Shown here: in pieces, positions 36,916 to 46,139 of the stretch
Numbering within the stretch: the first letter of the stretch is position 1
Layout of the letters: each line of letters opens with the position of its first letter
NCBI RefSeq assembly: GCF_947497275.1
Contig: NZ_CANMFS010000011.1
Location: forward strand, 46,160-110,159
From: an uncultured Sulfitobacter sp.
GTDB lineage: Bacteria > Pseudomonadota > Alphaproteobacteria > Rhodobacterales > Rhodobacteraceae
Direction of reading: 5' to 3'
Length of the DNA stretch: 64,000 nucleotides
The notes under the pieces: generated by a model
What the model saw: only the letters and a program-made list of their open reading frames with translations
What the model was told of the DNA's origin: nothing
The model's database searches: none
Program-made: the position numbers and the translations under genes

Positions 36916-37099
36916 TCGGTTTGCACGCTGTCAAGTGTCCGCCTCCTAACATAAGGAAGAGCTTGCCTATTTGCCCCGGCAGGACGATGACGAAACCGGC
37001 GAGACGCCCGATGGGCGCCGCAGGCTGCGCACAGAATGCAATTGCGCGCCGTTGCGGCAATCGCTAGCCAATGCGCAAAGCAGAAAAGGCGCGCATGAG

Positions 37100-38638
37100 A
37101 TGAAACCGATCCGATTGATGAGCGGCTTTTTTACGGTCGGCGGCTGGACCCTGCTCAGCCGGGTTCTGGGCTTCGTGCGCGAGGTGATGATCCTGTCGCT
37201 GATCGGTCCGGGGCCGCTGATGGACGCCTTCGTCGCCGCATTCCGGCTGCCCAACATGTTCCGCCGCTTTTTTGCCGAAGGGGCGTTCAACGCCGCCTTT
37301 GTTCCGATGTTCTCCAAGCGCCTTGAAGGCGGAGAGCATCCGGAAGCCTTCGCGCGCGATGCGCTCAGCGGGCTGTTCTTCGTCGTTTTATTGCTGACGG
37401 GGCTTGGCATGATTTTCATGCCTGCGCTGGTCTGGGCCACGGCGGAAGGGTTCAGCGGCGATGAACGCTTTGATCTGACCGTGGGTTTCGGGCGGATCGT
37501 GTTCCCGTACATCCTGTTCATGTCGCTTTCGGCGCTGTTCTCGGGGATCCTCAATGCCACGGGACGCTTTGCCGTCGCGGCGGCGGCCCCTGTCCTGCTC
37601 AACATATTCGTCATCTCGGCACTGGTCATCGCAAATGTCACCGGCGGCCCCGCGATCCTCTGGCTGGTCTGGGCGATCCCGGTTGCCGGCATCGCCCAGC
37701 TGACGCTGACGTGGCGGGCCGTGTCGGCGGCGGGGTTCAGTTTGCGGCCGAAGATGCCACGGTGGAATCGTCAGATGCGCGATCTGGTGGTCATCGCCCT
37801 GCCCGCCGCCATGGCCTCCGGTGTCATGCAGATCAACCTGGTAGTGGGCCAGCTTGTCGCCTCGCAATATGACAAGGCCGTAAGCTGGCTTTTTGCCGCG
37901 GACCGGTTGTACCAGCTGCCGCTGGGCGTCGTTGGCATCGCGGTCGGCATCGTCTTGCTGCCGGATTTGTCGCGGCGCCTGCGCGCGGGCGACGACAGCG
38001 GCGCGCAAACCGCGCTCAGCCGGGCCGCGGAGGTGTCGCTGGCATTGACGATCCCCTCGGCGGTGGCGCTCGTGGTGATCCCGCTGACGTTGGTGTCCGT
38101 TCTGTTCCAGCGCGGCGCGGCATCGGTGGATGACAGTGCCGCGATCGCGACGGCGGTGATGATCTACGGCCTCGGGCTGCCCGCCTTTGTTCTCCAAAAG
38201 ATCCTGCAACCGGTGTATTTCGCGCGCGAGGACACACGCAGGCCGTTCTATTTCGCGCTTGCCGCGATGGTGGTGAACGCAGGCCTCGCCGTGGGTCTCG
38301 CACCCATCGTCGGCTGGTTGGCCCCCGCGATCGCGGCGACGCTGGCAGGATGGGCGATGTTTGCAATGCTGGCCATCGGAGCGCGGCGCTACGGCGATGC
38401 GGTGAGGTTCGATGCGCGGTTTCACAAGCGGATCTGGCGTATCCTGCTGGCCAGCGCAATCATGGGTGCGGTGCTGTGGTTCTTCAACGTACAGCTCAAC
38501 ACGCTGCTGGCGCTCGCGTGGTGGCGCAGCTTTGGCCTGCTGATCCTGTTGCTGTTGGGCGCGGTCGCCTACTTTGGCAGCGGCCAGATGCTGGGCGCGT
38601 TCCAGTTGTCCGAGTTCCGCCGCGCCCTGCGTCGCTAG
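37100..38638 (+). CDS. murJ: Lipid II flippase MurJ
   Basis: MurJ (MviN) flips lipid II across the inner membrane. The 512-residue product has about 14 membrane segments with the family signatures TVGGWTLLSRVLGFVREVM, MDAFVAAFRLPNMFRRFFAEGAFNAAFVPMFS at the start, and LPLGVVGIAVGIVLLPDLSR in the middle, and KILQPVYFAREDTRRPFYFA near residue 370. Start at ATG 37100; the ORF to 36971 has no support. The gene overlaps the convergent rhomboid gene by 4 bases at the 3' end. Confidence 0.96.
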   Translation: MKPIRLMSGFFTVGGWTLLSRVLGFVREVMILSLIGPGPLMDAFVAAFRLPNMFRRFFAEGAFNAAFVPMFSKRLEGGEHPEAFARDALSGLFFVVLLLTGLGMIFMPALVWATAEGFSGDERFDLTVGFGRIVFPYILFMSLSALFSGILNATGRFAVAAAAPVLLNIFVISALVIANVTGGPAILWLVWAIPVAGIAQLTLTWRAVSAAGFSLRPKMPRWNRQMRDLVVIALPAAMASGVMQINLVVGQLVASQYDKAVSWLFAADRLYQLPLGVVGIAVGIVLLPDLSRRLRAGDDSGAQTALSRAAEVSLALTIPSAVALVVIPLTLVSVLFQRGAASVDDSAAIATAVMIYGLGLPAFVLQKILQPVYFAREDTRRPFYFALAAMVVNAGLAVGLAPIVGWLAPAIAATLAGWAMFAMLAIGARRYGDAVRFDARFHKRIWRILLASAIMGAVLWFFNVQLNTLLALAWWRSFGLLILLLLGAVAYFGSGQMLGAFQLSEFRRALRR

Positions 38639-39333
38639 CGCGGCCGCAGGCGCGACAGGATGCGCGCCCAGGCACCCGGCGCGCAGACAAAGCTGAGCAA
38701 AAAGCCGCAGAAGAACCCGGCAAGTTCGGCCACCCAACCGTTGCCGACGCTGGCGAACAGGCTCCAGATCAGTTGCAGCCCCATCAGCAAGGCGATCAGG
38801 CTGAACGCCTGCCATTGCGGCCCGCCGGTGTCCGCCTGTTTGCGCCACAGAACAAAGCTGTAGCCGCCGATCAGCCCGTAAACGGAGGGGTACGCACCGA
38901 CCAGCCAGACCGGATCGTTCAGCAGCAGCGCATAGGCAAGCGCGCCGCCGATCCCCGAGACGAAGAAAAGCGCCAGCATGGCAAGCTGTCCCATCACCTC
39001 GGCGGCCATCTTGCCCAGCGCGAGCATTAGCACGATCGCGATCAGCGCGTGGGTAAAGCTGAGATGGATGAACGGATAGGTGATAAAGCGCAGCAGGTGT
39101 TCAGCGGGGAAATACCCTTGCGCCCACATCGCATCGAAGATCTGACCCGAAAAGCCCCAGTCGCGCACCAGCGCCAGACGCCAGCCGATTGCCGCAGGAC
39201 CGCCGACCAGACCGCCTTCGGCAAGGGACAGCGTGCCCTCGATCCCCGCCATGATCACGAAGAGGGCAAGCAAGACCGGAGGAAGAGTGTTGAAGGGCGG
39301 CTCGAAGGATGGGTCCGGAGATCGGTCTGACAC
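38635..39333 (-). CDS. Rhomboid-family membrane protein, catalytic residues missing
   Basis: The 232-residue protein has six membrane segments and rhomboid layout: FITYPFIHLSFTH (residues 83-95) at TM2, GAYPSVYGLIGG (146-157) at TM4 and WVAELAGFFCGFLL (200-213) at TM6. However, by alignment of these motifs, the oxyanion Asn of HxxxN is Ala99, the catalytic Ser of GxSx is Tyr148 (with a Ser shifted to 150), and the TM6 catalytic His is Glu203. It is thus likely a proteolytically inactive rhomboid-like protein that binds membrane clients rather than cleaving them; that role is inference from iRhom and derlin examples. Convergent with murJ. Confidence 0.82.
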   Translation of the reverse strand: MSDRSPDPSFEPPFNTLPPVLLALFVIMAGIEGTLSLAEGGLVGGPAAIGWRLALVRDWGFSGQIFDAMWAQGYFPAEHLLRFITYPFIHLSFTHALIAIVLMLALGKMAAEVMGQLAMLALFFVSGIGGALAYALLLNDPVWLVGAYPSVYGLIGGYSFVLWRKQADTGGPQWQAFSLIALLMGLQLIWSLFASVGNGWVAELAGFFCGFLLSFVCAPGAWARILSRLRPR

Positions 39334-39430
39334 AGGCGGGGGATGCTTTCACTGATGGGGTCGGTTGACGCTCGCTGGCGCCATGGGTAAGCCCATCGCA
39401 ACGATATATCCAGCCCCATCGGAGCCCCCC

Positions 39431-40453
39431 ATGACCGAGACACAATTCACGCCGCGCGTATTTTCCGGCATCCAGCCGTCCGGCGGTCTGACGCTTGGCA
39501 ACTATCTCGGGGCGATCAAGCGATTCGTCGACATGCAGGACCAGGGCGACTTCGAGACCGTCTATTGCATGGTCGACCTGCACGCGATCACGGCCAAGCT
39601 GCTGGACCCTGCGACCCTGCGCCACAACACGCGCGAGCTTGCCGCCGGGTTCATCGCCGCCGGCATCAATCCCGACAAATCGATCCTGATCAACCAGAGC
39701 CAGGTCCCTGAGCACGCGCAACTGGCGTGGATCTTCAACTGCGTCGCGCGCATGGGCTGGATGGGACGCATGACGCAGTGGAAGGACAAGGCGGGCAAGA
39801 ACGCCGAGGCGGCGTCTTTGGGTCTTTTCGCATACCCTGCGCTGATGGCCGCCGATATCCTGATCTATCACGCGACTCATGTACCTGTGGGCGAGGACCA
39901 GAAGCAGCATCTGGAGCTGACCCGCGACATCGCGACCAAGTTCAATCACGATTACGGTGTCGATTTCTTTCCGCTCACGGAGCCCGTGATCGAAGGGGCG
40001 GCGACGCGGGTGATGTCGCTGCGCGACGGGTCCAAGAAGATGTCGAAGTCCGATCCCTCGGACGCCAGTCGCATCAACATGACCGACGATGCCGACACCA
40101 TCGCCAGAAAGATCCGCAAGGCCAAGACTGATCCCGACGCCCTGCCCTCCGAGGAAGAGGGGCTGAAGGACCGGCCAGAGGCGCGCAATCTGGTGAACAT
40201 CTACGCCGGGCTGAACGAACAGACAGTCGCGCAAGTGCTGGCAGATGTCGGCGGGCAGCAGTTCGGCACGTTCAAGCCCGCACTCGCGGAATTGGCCGTC
40301 GCCAAATTGGCGCCGATCGGCGCGCGGATGTCCGACCTGATGGCCGACCAGTCGGAGATCGACCGGATCCTTGCCAAAGGTGCCGGACAGGCACGGGAAA
40401 TCGCCGCTCCGATCCTGCGGAAAACCTATGACATCGTCGGGATGGTTGGCTGA
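39431..40453 (+). CDS. trpS: Tryptophanyl-tRNA synthetase
   Basis: TrpRS charges tRNA-Trp. The 340-residue class I synthetase has the HIGH-equivalent [13 protein letters not shown] near residue 17, the conserved MVDLHAIT, the [22 protein letters not shown] [18 protein letters not shown] segment and the KMSKS loop [10 protein letters not shown] near residue 200. ATG 39431 is the family start; the longer ORF to 39365 is unsupported. It lies divergent from the rhomboid gene. Confidence 0.97.
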   Translation: MTETQFTPRVFSGIQPSGGLTLGNYLGAIKRFVDMQDQGDFETVYCMVDLHAITAKLLDPATLRHNTRELAAGFIAAGINPDKSILINQSQVPEHAQLAWIFNCVARMGWMGRMTQWKDKAGKNAEAASLGLFAYPALMAADILIYHATHVPVGEDQKQHLELTRDIATKFNHDYGVDFFPLTEPVIEGAATRVMSLRDGSKKMSKSDPSDASRINMTDDADTIARKIRKAKTDPDALPSEEEGLKDRPEARNLVNIYAGLNEQTVAQVLADVGGQQFGTFKPALAELAVAKLAPIGARMSDLMADQSEIDRILAKGAGQAREIAAPILRKTYDIVGMVG

Positions 40454-40529
40454 GACAGGCGCCGCCATAGACAAACAGGGGCCGCACCCCCATCTTGCGC
40501 ATTGGGACGCCAACACGAGGGGACGCAGC

Positions 40530-41636
40530 ATGAGCACCGGGTTTTTCTGGGACGAACGGACCTTCTGGCACGCTGGCGGCAATTATGCCTTCACGCTGCC
40601 GTTAGGGGGGCTGGTGCAGCCGCTCGCGGCGGGCGGTTTGCCCGAAAGTCCCGAAACGAAGCGCCGCTTGAAAAACCTGATGGACGTGACCGGCCTATCG
40701 CGCGATCTGGAGATGCGCAGCGCCGATCCTGCCAGCCGCGACGAGCTGCTGCGTGTGCACCCCGCATCCTACCTCGATGCGTTCAAGGCGGCATCGGACT
40801 CCGGTGGCGGTGAGCTGGGACATCACGCGCCGTTCGCACAGGGCGGATACGAGATCGCCGCGCTGTCTGCGGGTCTGTGCGCCGCTGCGGTCCGTGCTGT
40901 GGCGGAAGGGTCTCTGGAGAACGCCTATGCGCTGAGCCGTCCGCCCGGTCATCATTGCGAACCGGACGCACCGATGGGGTTTTGTCTGCTCGCCAACATT
41001 GCCATCGCCATCGAGGCGGCGCGCGCCGAGGGCCACATCCTACGCGCCGCCGTCGTCGATTGGGACGTGCATCACGGTAACGGCACCGAAGCCGTATTTT
41101 ATGGCCGCGACGATGTGCTGACCATTTCCCTGCATCAGGAGGGGAACTATCCGCTGGATACCGGCGCGCTGCACGATCGCGGGCACGGCGCGGGCGAGGG
41201 ATACAACCTTAATCTGCCATTGCCTGCCGGGCTCGGCCACGCCGGATACCTGCACGCCATCGACAGCATCGTCGTGCCGCAGCTCGAAGCGTTCCGGCCC
41301 GATATCATTATCGTCGCCTGCGGATATGATGCGGCTTGCTCCGATCCGCTCAGCTCGATGCTGGCCACTGCCGATACCTACCGCCGAATGACGGAGCGCC
41401 TGAAAGACGCCGCAGCACGTTTGTGCGACGGGAAGCTCGTGCTGGTGCACGAGGGAGGGTATTCCGAAGTCTACGTGCCGTTCTGCGGACACGCGGCGAT
41501 CGAAGCACTGTCGGGCAGCACCGCCCACGCTCAAGATCCGATGGCTGTGGGATTTGCCAGACGCCAACCCAATTCCCGCCTCGGCGCGTTTCACGCCCGG
41601 ATGATCGATGAGATGGCACAGGAGGCAAGACTGTAA
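40530..41636 (+). CDS. Histone deacetylase/acetylpolyamine amidohydrolase-like protein
   Basis: A class II HDAC-like zinc hydrolase of 368 residues. The active-site strand GHHCEPDAPMGFCLLAN, the zinc ligands in VVDWDVHHGNGTE and CGYDAACSDPLSSM, and the later HEGGYSEVYVPF are all intact, so it is probably active. Bacterial members deacetylate acetylpolyamines or other acetamides; the natural substrate here is unknown. RBS AGGGGACGC precedes the ATG at 40530. The nitroreductase gene follows after 3 bases. Confidence 0.9.
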   Translation: MSTGFFWDERTFWHAGGNYAFTLPLGGLVQPLAAGGLPESPETKRRLKNLMDVTGLSRDLEMRSADPASRDELLRVHPASYLDAFKAASDSGGGELGHHAPFAQGGYEIAALSAGLCAAAVRAVAEGSLENAYALSRPPGHHCEPDAPMGFCLLANIAIAIEAARAEGHILRAAVVDWDVHHGNGTEAVFYGRDDVLTISLHQEGNYPLDTGALHDRGHGAGEGYNLNLPLPAGLGHAGYLHAIDSIVVPQLEAFRPDIIIVACGYDAACSDPLSSMLATADTYRRMTERLKDAAARLCDGKLVLVHEGGYSEVYVPFCGHAAIEALSGSTAHAQDPMAVGFARRQPNSRLGAFHARMIDEMAQEARL

Positions 41637-41639
41637 CCG

Positions 41640-42212
41640 ATGCCCGTACCCAATCCCGACGCCCTGAAGTTCCTGCAAACCCGCCGCTCGCGGCCGGCGA
41701 AAACACTGACCATGCCGGTGCCGGACCGCGATACACTGATGATGCTGCTCGAAGCCGCCGCGCGCACGCCCGATCATGGCAAACTGGAGCCGTGGCGATT
41801 TATCGTCATCGACCGGGCCGCGATGGCACAGCTTGCGGATCTGGCCACGGCGCGGGGCACGGCTCTTGATCTCGATGCCGAGCAGATCACGAAGGGCCGC
41901 ACGCAGTTCGATCAGGGCAATCTTGCCGTTGCAGTGATCGAAGTGCAGCGCGCCTCGCCGAAAATTCCCGCGATCGAGCAGACCTACTCCGCCGGCGCTG
42001 TCTGTCTCGCGCTGCTCAACGCGGCGCTTGCGGCGGGCTGGGGAGCCAACTGGCTCAGCGGATGGCCAAGCCATGATCGCAGTTTCGTCGCGCAGGCCTT
42101 TGCCCTCGCGCCGAACGAACGTGTCGCAGGGATCATCCACATCGGCACCGAAACCTCTGCGCCGCCAGAACGCCCGCGCCCCGACATTGATGCGATCACC
42201 ACATGGCTTTGA
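41640..42212 (+). CDS. Nitroreductase family protein
   Basis: The 190-residue product matches the YdjA-like subgroup of FMN nitroreductases: LQTRRSRPAKTL at the N-terminus, AARTPDHGKLEPWRFIVID with the FMN-contact residues, then GWGANWLSGW and a C-terminal RVAGIIHIGTE segment. Such enzymes reduce nitro groups or quinones with NAD(P)H. It overlaps the next gene (EI24) by 10 bases and follows the HDAC-like gene by 3 bases, so three genes form one transcript. Confidence 0.88.
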   Translation: MPVPNPDALKFLQTRRSRPAKTLTMPVPDRDTLMMLLEAAARTPDHGKLEPWRFIVIDRAAMAQLADLATARGTALDLDAEQITKGRTQFDQGNLAVAVIEVQRASPKIPAIEQTYSAGAVCLALLNAALAAGWGANWLSGWPSHDRSFVAQAFALAPNERVAGIIHIGTETSAPPERPRPDIDAITTWL

Positions 42213-42940
42213 CGACAATTTTCCGTGCCTTTGGCCTGACGATCGGACAGATCGGCGATCCGCGCTTTACCCGCGTCCTGCTTGTGGGCGTGGGCCTTGC
42301 ACTGGCGCTTTTGGTGGGGGCGTCAGCGGGTCTGATCTGGCTGATCGACTGGCTGGCGGGCGACACCGCGTCGCTGCCGCTGGTGGGAGAGATTAACTGG
42401 CTCGACGATGTGTTCAGCTGGGGCGCGGCACTGGTCCTGATGGTGTTGTCGGTGTTTCTGATGGTACCGGTTGCATCTGCCATCACGTCATTGTTTCTCG
42501 ACGATGTGGCCGATGCGGTAGAGGCGGTGCATTACCCGGCGATCCCCCAAGGTCCGCGCACCCCATTCTGGGAGGCGCTGCGCGATTCGGTGAATTTTCT
42601 GGGCGTGATCGTAGGCGTCAATATCCTCGCTCTGATACTGTATCTGGTGTTCGCGCCCGTGGCGCTTTTCATTTTCTGGGCGATCAACGGTTATCTTCTG
42701 GGCCGGGAGTATTACACGCTGGCTGCGATGCGCCGGGTGGGTCGCACCCGTGCAAGAGAGCTACGTCGTAAACACGCCCTGACGATCTGGGCGGCGGGAA
42801 CGCTGATGGCGATTCCGTTGTCGGTGCCGCTTCTCAACTTGGTGGTGCCGATCCTGGGGGCGGCGACCTTTACCCACCTGTACCAGATGCTGCCGCAGGG
42901 GCGCCCCGCCCCATCCAGTTCTCCAGATCATCCACGCTGA
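42203..42940 (+). CDS. EI24/CysZ-family membrane protein
   Basis: The 245-residue protein has about five or six membrane segments and the EI24 signature region: VPVASAITSLFLDDVADAVE, then the amphipathic WEALRDSVNFLGVIV and the GREYYTLAAMRR motif. CysZ in gammaproteobacteria imports sulphate; in alphaproteobacteria the role is unproven. The start overlaps the nitroreductase by 10 bases. The 3' end overlaps the convergent DUF1467 gene by 71 bases. Confidence 0.85.
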   Translation: MALTTIFRAFGLTIGQIGDPRFTRVLLVGVGLALALLVGASAGLIWLIDWLAGDTASLPLVGEINWLDDVFSWGAALVLMVLSVFLMVPVASAITSLFLDDVADAVEAVHYPAIPQGPRTPFWEALRDSVNFLGVIVGVNILALILYLVFAPVALFIFWAINGYLLGREYYTLAAMRRVGRTRARELRRKHALTIWAAGTLMAIPLSVPLLNLVVPILGAATFTHLYQMLPQGRPAPSSSPDHPR

Positions 42941-43166
42941 TCCAGCCCGACAGGATCACCGTCACGAAGAACCCCCAGATCAGGATCGCGACGATGGTCG
43001 TCCAGATCGCCTTTTTCTTCAGATGATGGTGTTCGGGCGCGCCCGCATGGGTGCCCGGCACGATGTCTTTCAGATCACCCTGCGTCTTGACGCGGATCGG
43101 CAGCGCGATGAAGAACGTCAGGAACCATACGACGGCGAAAAGAACGATTGCGGATGTCAGCCCCAT
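42870..43166 (-). CDS. DUF1467 family membrane protein
   Basis: A 98-residue membrane protein with two segments (near residues 5-23 and 55-74) joined by RVKTQGDLKDIVPGTHAGAPEH, the pattern conserved in DUF1467 of alphaproteobacteria. It is unusually close (3 bases) downstream of methylmalonyl-CoA epimerase, the common order in this group. Function unknown. Its last 24 codons overlap the EI24 gene on the other strand. Confidence 0.87.
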   Translation of the reverse strand: MGLTSAIVLFAVVWFLTFFIALPIRVKTQGDLKDIVPGTHAGAPEHHHLKKKAIWTTIVAILIWGFFVTVILSGWISVDDLENWMGRGAPAAASGTGG

Positions 43167-43169
43167 CGC

Positions 43170-43574
43170 TCAGACCTGTTCAAGCTCGACGAGCGCGCCG
43201 TTGAAGTCTTTGGGATGCAAGAACAGAACCGGTTTGCCATGTGCGCCGATCTTGGGCTCGCCGGTACCAAGAACCCGTGCGCCGGTGGTTTTAAGATGGT
43301 CGCGCGCGGCGATGATGTCTTCGACCTCATAGCAAATGTGGTGGATCCCACCCGATGGGTTCTTCTCCAGAAAGCCTTTGATGGGCGAATCGTCGCCCAG
43401 TGGGTACAAAAGCTCGATCTTGGTATTGGGCAATTCGATGAAAATGACCGTGACACCGTGATCGGGTTCGTCTTGCGGCGCACCCACGTTCGCGCCCAGC
43501 GCATTGCGGTACTGGTCGGCGGCGGCCTCCAGATCGGGAACGGCAATGGCTACATGGTTCAGACGTCCAATCAT
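43170..43574 (-). CDS. mce: Methylmalonyl-CoA epimerase
   Basis: This 134-residue VOC-family enzyme interconverts (R)- and (S)-methylmalonyl-CoA in propionate catabolism. Evidence: IGRLNHVAIAVPDLEAAADQYR at the start with the first His ligand, then the IELLYPLGDDSPIKGFLEKNPSGGIHHICYEVED segment, which is highly characteristic of the epimerase, and the C-terminal acidic ligand LFLHPKDFNGALVELEQV. ATG 43574 is chosen over a 38-codon upstream extension with no support. Confidence 0.95.
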   Translation of the reverse strand: MIGRLNHVAIAVPDLEAAADQYRNALGANVGAPQDEPDHGVTVIFIELPNTKIELLYPLGDDSPIKGFLEKNPSGGIHHICYEVEDIIAARDHLKTTGARVLGTGEPKIGAHGKPVLFLHPKDFNGALVELEQV

Positions 43575-43706
43575 GGGGTTTCCTCTCTGGCTGATTTGCG
43601 CCCCCTTATGCGACGGCGCGCGTCCAAGGGCAATGCGGCGCATTAACCCGTCGTTAGCCATGCGTGGCCCATTGTCGGCAGACAGCACAGGAATCGGAGA
43701 ACTCTC

Positions 43707-44426
43707 ATGGACACGCCTGACCCCTTCTCGGCCAAATACCCGACACCGACCGCCGCGCGCCCGCTTCTGGGCCTCACCGTCCTCGTTGTCGAGGACAGCC
43801 GCTATGCCTGCGAAGCGGTGCGCCTCTTATGTTTGCGATCAGGTGCGCGCGTGCGGCGGGCCGATTGCATCCGCTCCGCGCGGCGTCATCTGCAGGTGTA
43901 CCGCCCTTCGGTCGTGTTGGTCGACATGGGGTTGCCCGACGGTAACGGCGCGGACCTCATCGCCGAGTTGCGCGATGTCGAAGGGTCTGAAAGCATCCTT
44001 CTGGCAACGTCCGGCGAGCCTGAACGCGAAGCTGACGCACTTGCGGCCGGTGCGCAGGGGTTCTTGGCGAAACCCATCACCTCCCTTGCGGTTTTCCAGC
44101 AGATGGTGTTGGCCAAGCTGCCTGCGGATCGGCAACCCAAAGGACTGCGCATGGTGGTCGACGATGAGATCGCGCCGGAACGGATTGCGTATCACGACGA
44201 CATCACCCATGCCGCAGAAATGCTCGACAGCCCGCCCGATGATGCGACGCTCGATTACATCGCGCAGTTTCTCGGCGGTGTCGCGCGGTCGGCGAATGAC
44301 GAAAGCATGGCGGACGCGGCAAAGGCGCTGGCGCGCAGACGTGCCGCAGGAGAAGCGGCAGGATCCGAAACAGCGCAAATCGCGGGGTTGATACAGGAAC
44401 GCCTCACGGGCAAGGTCGCGATCTGA
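43707..44426 (+). CDS. Response regulator with REC domain
   Basis: The 239-residue product contains one receiver domain (residues about 20-135): acidic LVVEDSRY at its start, the phospho-acceptor Asp in VVLVDMGLPDGNG near residue 75, then the switch Thr/Ser (LATSGEP) and the Lys in GFLAKPI. No DNA-binding domain follows; the C-terminal 100 residues are acidic and helical, ending with LARRRAAGEAAGSETAQIAGLIQERLTG, which may be a partner-binding region. The partner kinase is not in the window. Confidence 0.87.
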   Translation: MDTPDPFSAKYPTPTAARPLLGLTVLVVEDSRYACEAVRLLCLRSGARVRRADCIRSARRHLQVYRPSVVLVDMGLPDGNGADLIAELRDVEGSESILLATSGEPEREADALAAGAQGFLAKPITSLAVFQQMVLAKLPADRQPKGLRMVVDDEIAPERIAYHDDITHAAEMLDSPPDDATLDYIAQFLGGVARSANDESMADAAKALARRRAAGEAAGSETAQIAGLIQERLTGKVAI

Positions 44427-44436
44427 TTGCAGGGCC

Positions 44437-45162
44437 TTACAGGCTTGGATCACTTGCCGCGCGCACGAGGCTGGTCATATCGCCCAGCCGCTCGTGTTGC
44501 TGGCCCGCGGAATCGAAATTCGCCGGTAACAGCCATGCCGTATAGGCTTCCTTGAGCGCCGGCCATTCCGCGTCGATTATGGCAAACCATGCGGTATCCC
44601 GGCTGCGCCCCTTGACGACGGTCGCTTGCCGGAACACTCCTTCGTAGCTGAAGCCAAAGCGTTCTGCCGCGCGGCGCGAAGGCGCGTTCAACGCGTTGCA
44701 CTTCCATTCAAAGCGACGGTAGCCTGCTTCGAACACCCACTCCATCATCAGGAATATCGCTTCTGTCGCGGCGGGGGTGCGCTGTAATGCGGGGCTGAAG
44801 CTGATGTTGCCGACCTCGATCGATCCCGCCTGCGGGTTCATCCGCAGGTAGCTTGCCATACCTTCGAACCTGTCGGTTTGCAGGTTTCGGATTGCGTAGA
44901 ACGTCTGATCCTCGCGCGTCGCGACGTCCCGCACCCAGCGGTAGAACTGCGCCGCCGAAGAAAACGGTCCGTCGGGCATGTAATCCCAAACAGCATCCGC
45001 CCCGGCAAAGGCACGATACAGAAGCGCCGCGTGTGCATCGGCATCCAGCCGCTCCAACGCCGCGAACCGTCCGGACCGCGCACCCCAGTTCGGCAGTGGC
45101 GGCGGGGTCCAGTCTTTGACGGTTGCACCAATGGGGGCACCGGAAGGGGTTAGCGTTTTCAT
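44437..45162 (-). CDS. GNAT family N-acetyltransferase (RimJ/RimL-like)
   Basis: The 241-residue protein has the GNAT fold: a strand with EVGNISFSPALQRTPAATEAIFLMM containing the acetyl-CoA binding segment, then FEWKCNALNAPSRRAAERFGFSYEGVFRQ, the typical RimJ/RimL tail. RimL-like enzymes acetylate protein N-termini or small molecules; the substrate is unknown. I start at ATG 45162; the in-frame ORF extends 20 codons further upstream. Confidence 0.87.
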   Translation of the reverse strand: MKTLTPSGAPIGATVKDWTPPPLPNWGARSGRFAALERLDADAHAALLYRAFAGADAVWDYMPDGPFSSAAQFYRWVRDVATREDQTFYAIRNLQTDRFEGMASYLRMNPQAGSIEVGNISFSPALQRTPAATEAIFLMMEWVFEAGYRRFEWKCNALNAPSRRAAERFGFSYEGVFRQATVVKGRSRDTAWFAIIDAEWPALKEAYTAWLLPANFDSAGQQHERLGDMTSLVRAASDPSL

Positions 45163-45596
45163 GATTAAGTGATAGGCCGCGCGGGTGCCGAGGCCAAGCC
45201 TCGAATGGTCGCGGTCAATCACATGACACTGGAGACACTAAACGGCCCCCCTTGCCACACTTCGCCGGTAGCTCTTGGGAGAGCAAAAAAGGGCAGTCCC
45301 CAGATGCGTCAACGCCTTACCACATTCTTCAAAGATGCCTCCCGCTGCGGCAGTCGTGGATTGGGTCGTGTTGACAGCCGCGGTCGTCGATCTGGCATTC
45401 ACACCGATCGGCAGCGTCAGGACGGGGACATGGACTTGGGGAGTAACATCGACAGGTTTCTGACCACGCAGGAGCCGTTTATCCAGAACGCCGGAGGCGG
45501 CGGCGCGTAATTTGGCAACCGCCCGCGACCCGCCGGGAACCGCAGTGCGAACCCGCGTGTTAGGCTCGTATATTTCACGGCAAAGGAGCCTCGATC
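45163..45596. other. 434-base gap without a convincing gene
   Basis: No ORF here has a credible coding pattern. The short reading frame 45430-45510 (+) encodes MDLGSNIDRFLTTQEPFIQNAGGGGA, whose middle resembles the N-terminus of DUF1810 proteins, and may be a gene remnant. The hemerythrin ribosome binding site (AAAGGAG) lies at the end of the gap. Confidence 0.6.
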
Positions 45597-46073
45597 ATGC
45601 CTTCCATTTACGATGCGATCAAAGCCGATCACGATACACACCGGGACCTGTTGAATGCCATCGCCGACACGAACGGCGACAGCGATGCGCGGCGCAAGAA
45701 GTGGGACGAATTTTACCACGATGTCAAATCTCACGCAGCAGCGGAGGAGGAGACATTCTATTCCAAACTCATTTCAGAGACCTGGGGCCAGGATGCGGCG
45801 CGTCACTCGGTGCACGAACATCAGCAACTCGATGATCTGATGGAAGAGCTGAACGACATGGACATGTCATCATCCGACTGGCTGGACCGGTTCAACACGC
45901 TCAAGCACGATTACGAGCATCATATCGACGAAGAAGAAAACGAGGTCTTCGAACGTGCGCGCCAGGTCATTGACGAAGGTGAGATCGAAGGTTTTGCCAA
46001 ACGGTTCGAGGCACGCAAGAAGGAAGAGCGCACCTTGATCGACGAAAAGAGGAAAGACAGTCTCGAAGATTGA
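45597..46073 (+). CDS. Hemerythrin domain-containing protein
   Basis: A four-helix hemerythrin-like protein of 158 residues with His/Glu ligands placed as in the HHE subgroup: AIKADHDTHRD, SHAAAEEETFY, HSVHEHQQLDD and LKHDYEHHIDEEENEVF. Such proteins bind a non-haem di-iron site and oxygen or nitric oxide, or act in iron-stress functions. RBS AAAGGAGCC precedes the ATG at 45597. A strong bidirectional terminator follows 17 bases after the stop. Confidence 0.9.
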   Translation: MPSIYDAIKADHDTHRDLLNAIADTNGDSDARRKKWDEFYHDVKSHAAAEEETFYSKLISETWGQDAARHSVHEHQQLDDLMEELNDMDMSSSDWLDRFNTLKHDYEHHIDEEENEVFERARQVIDEGEIEGFAKRFEARKKEERTLIDEKRKDSLED

Positions 46074-46090
46074 ATTCTGTTTGCCAAAAC

Positions 46091-46121
46091 AAAAGCGCCG
46101 CAGTTTCCTGCGGCGCTTTTT
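46091..46121. terminator. Bidirectional rho-independent terminator between hemerythrin gene and aspS
   Basis: AAAAGCGCCGCAG (46091-46103) pairs perfectly with CTGCGGCGCTTTT (46108-46120) around a TTTC loop. Runs of T follow on the + strand and A-T pairs close the stem, so it can stop transcripts from both the hemerythrin gene and the convergent aspS. Confidence 0.93.
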
Positions 46122-46139
46122 AAATCAGACTTGTATGCG

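Noticed and set aside
45430..45510. Reading frame NIDRFLTTQEPFIQ resembling the start of DUF1810
   Set aside because: Only about 20 residues match and the frame ends at once; too little to call a gene or pseudogene.
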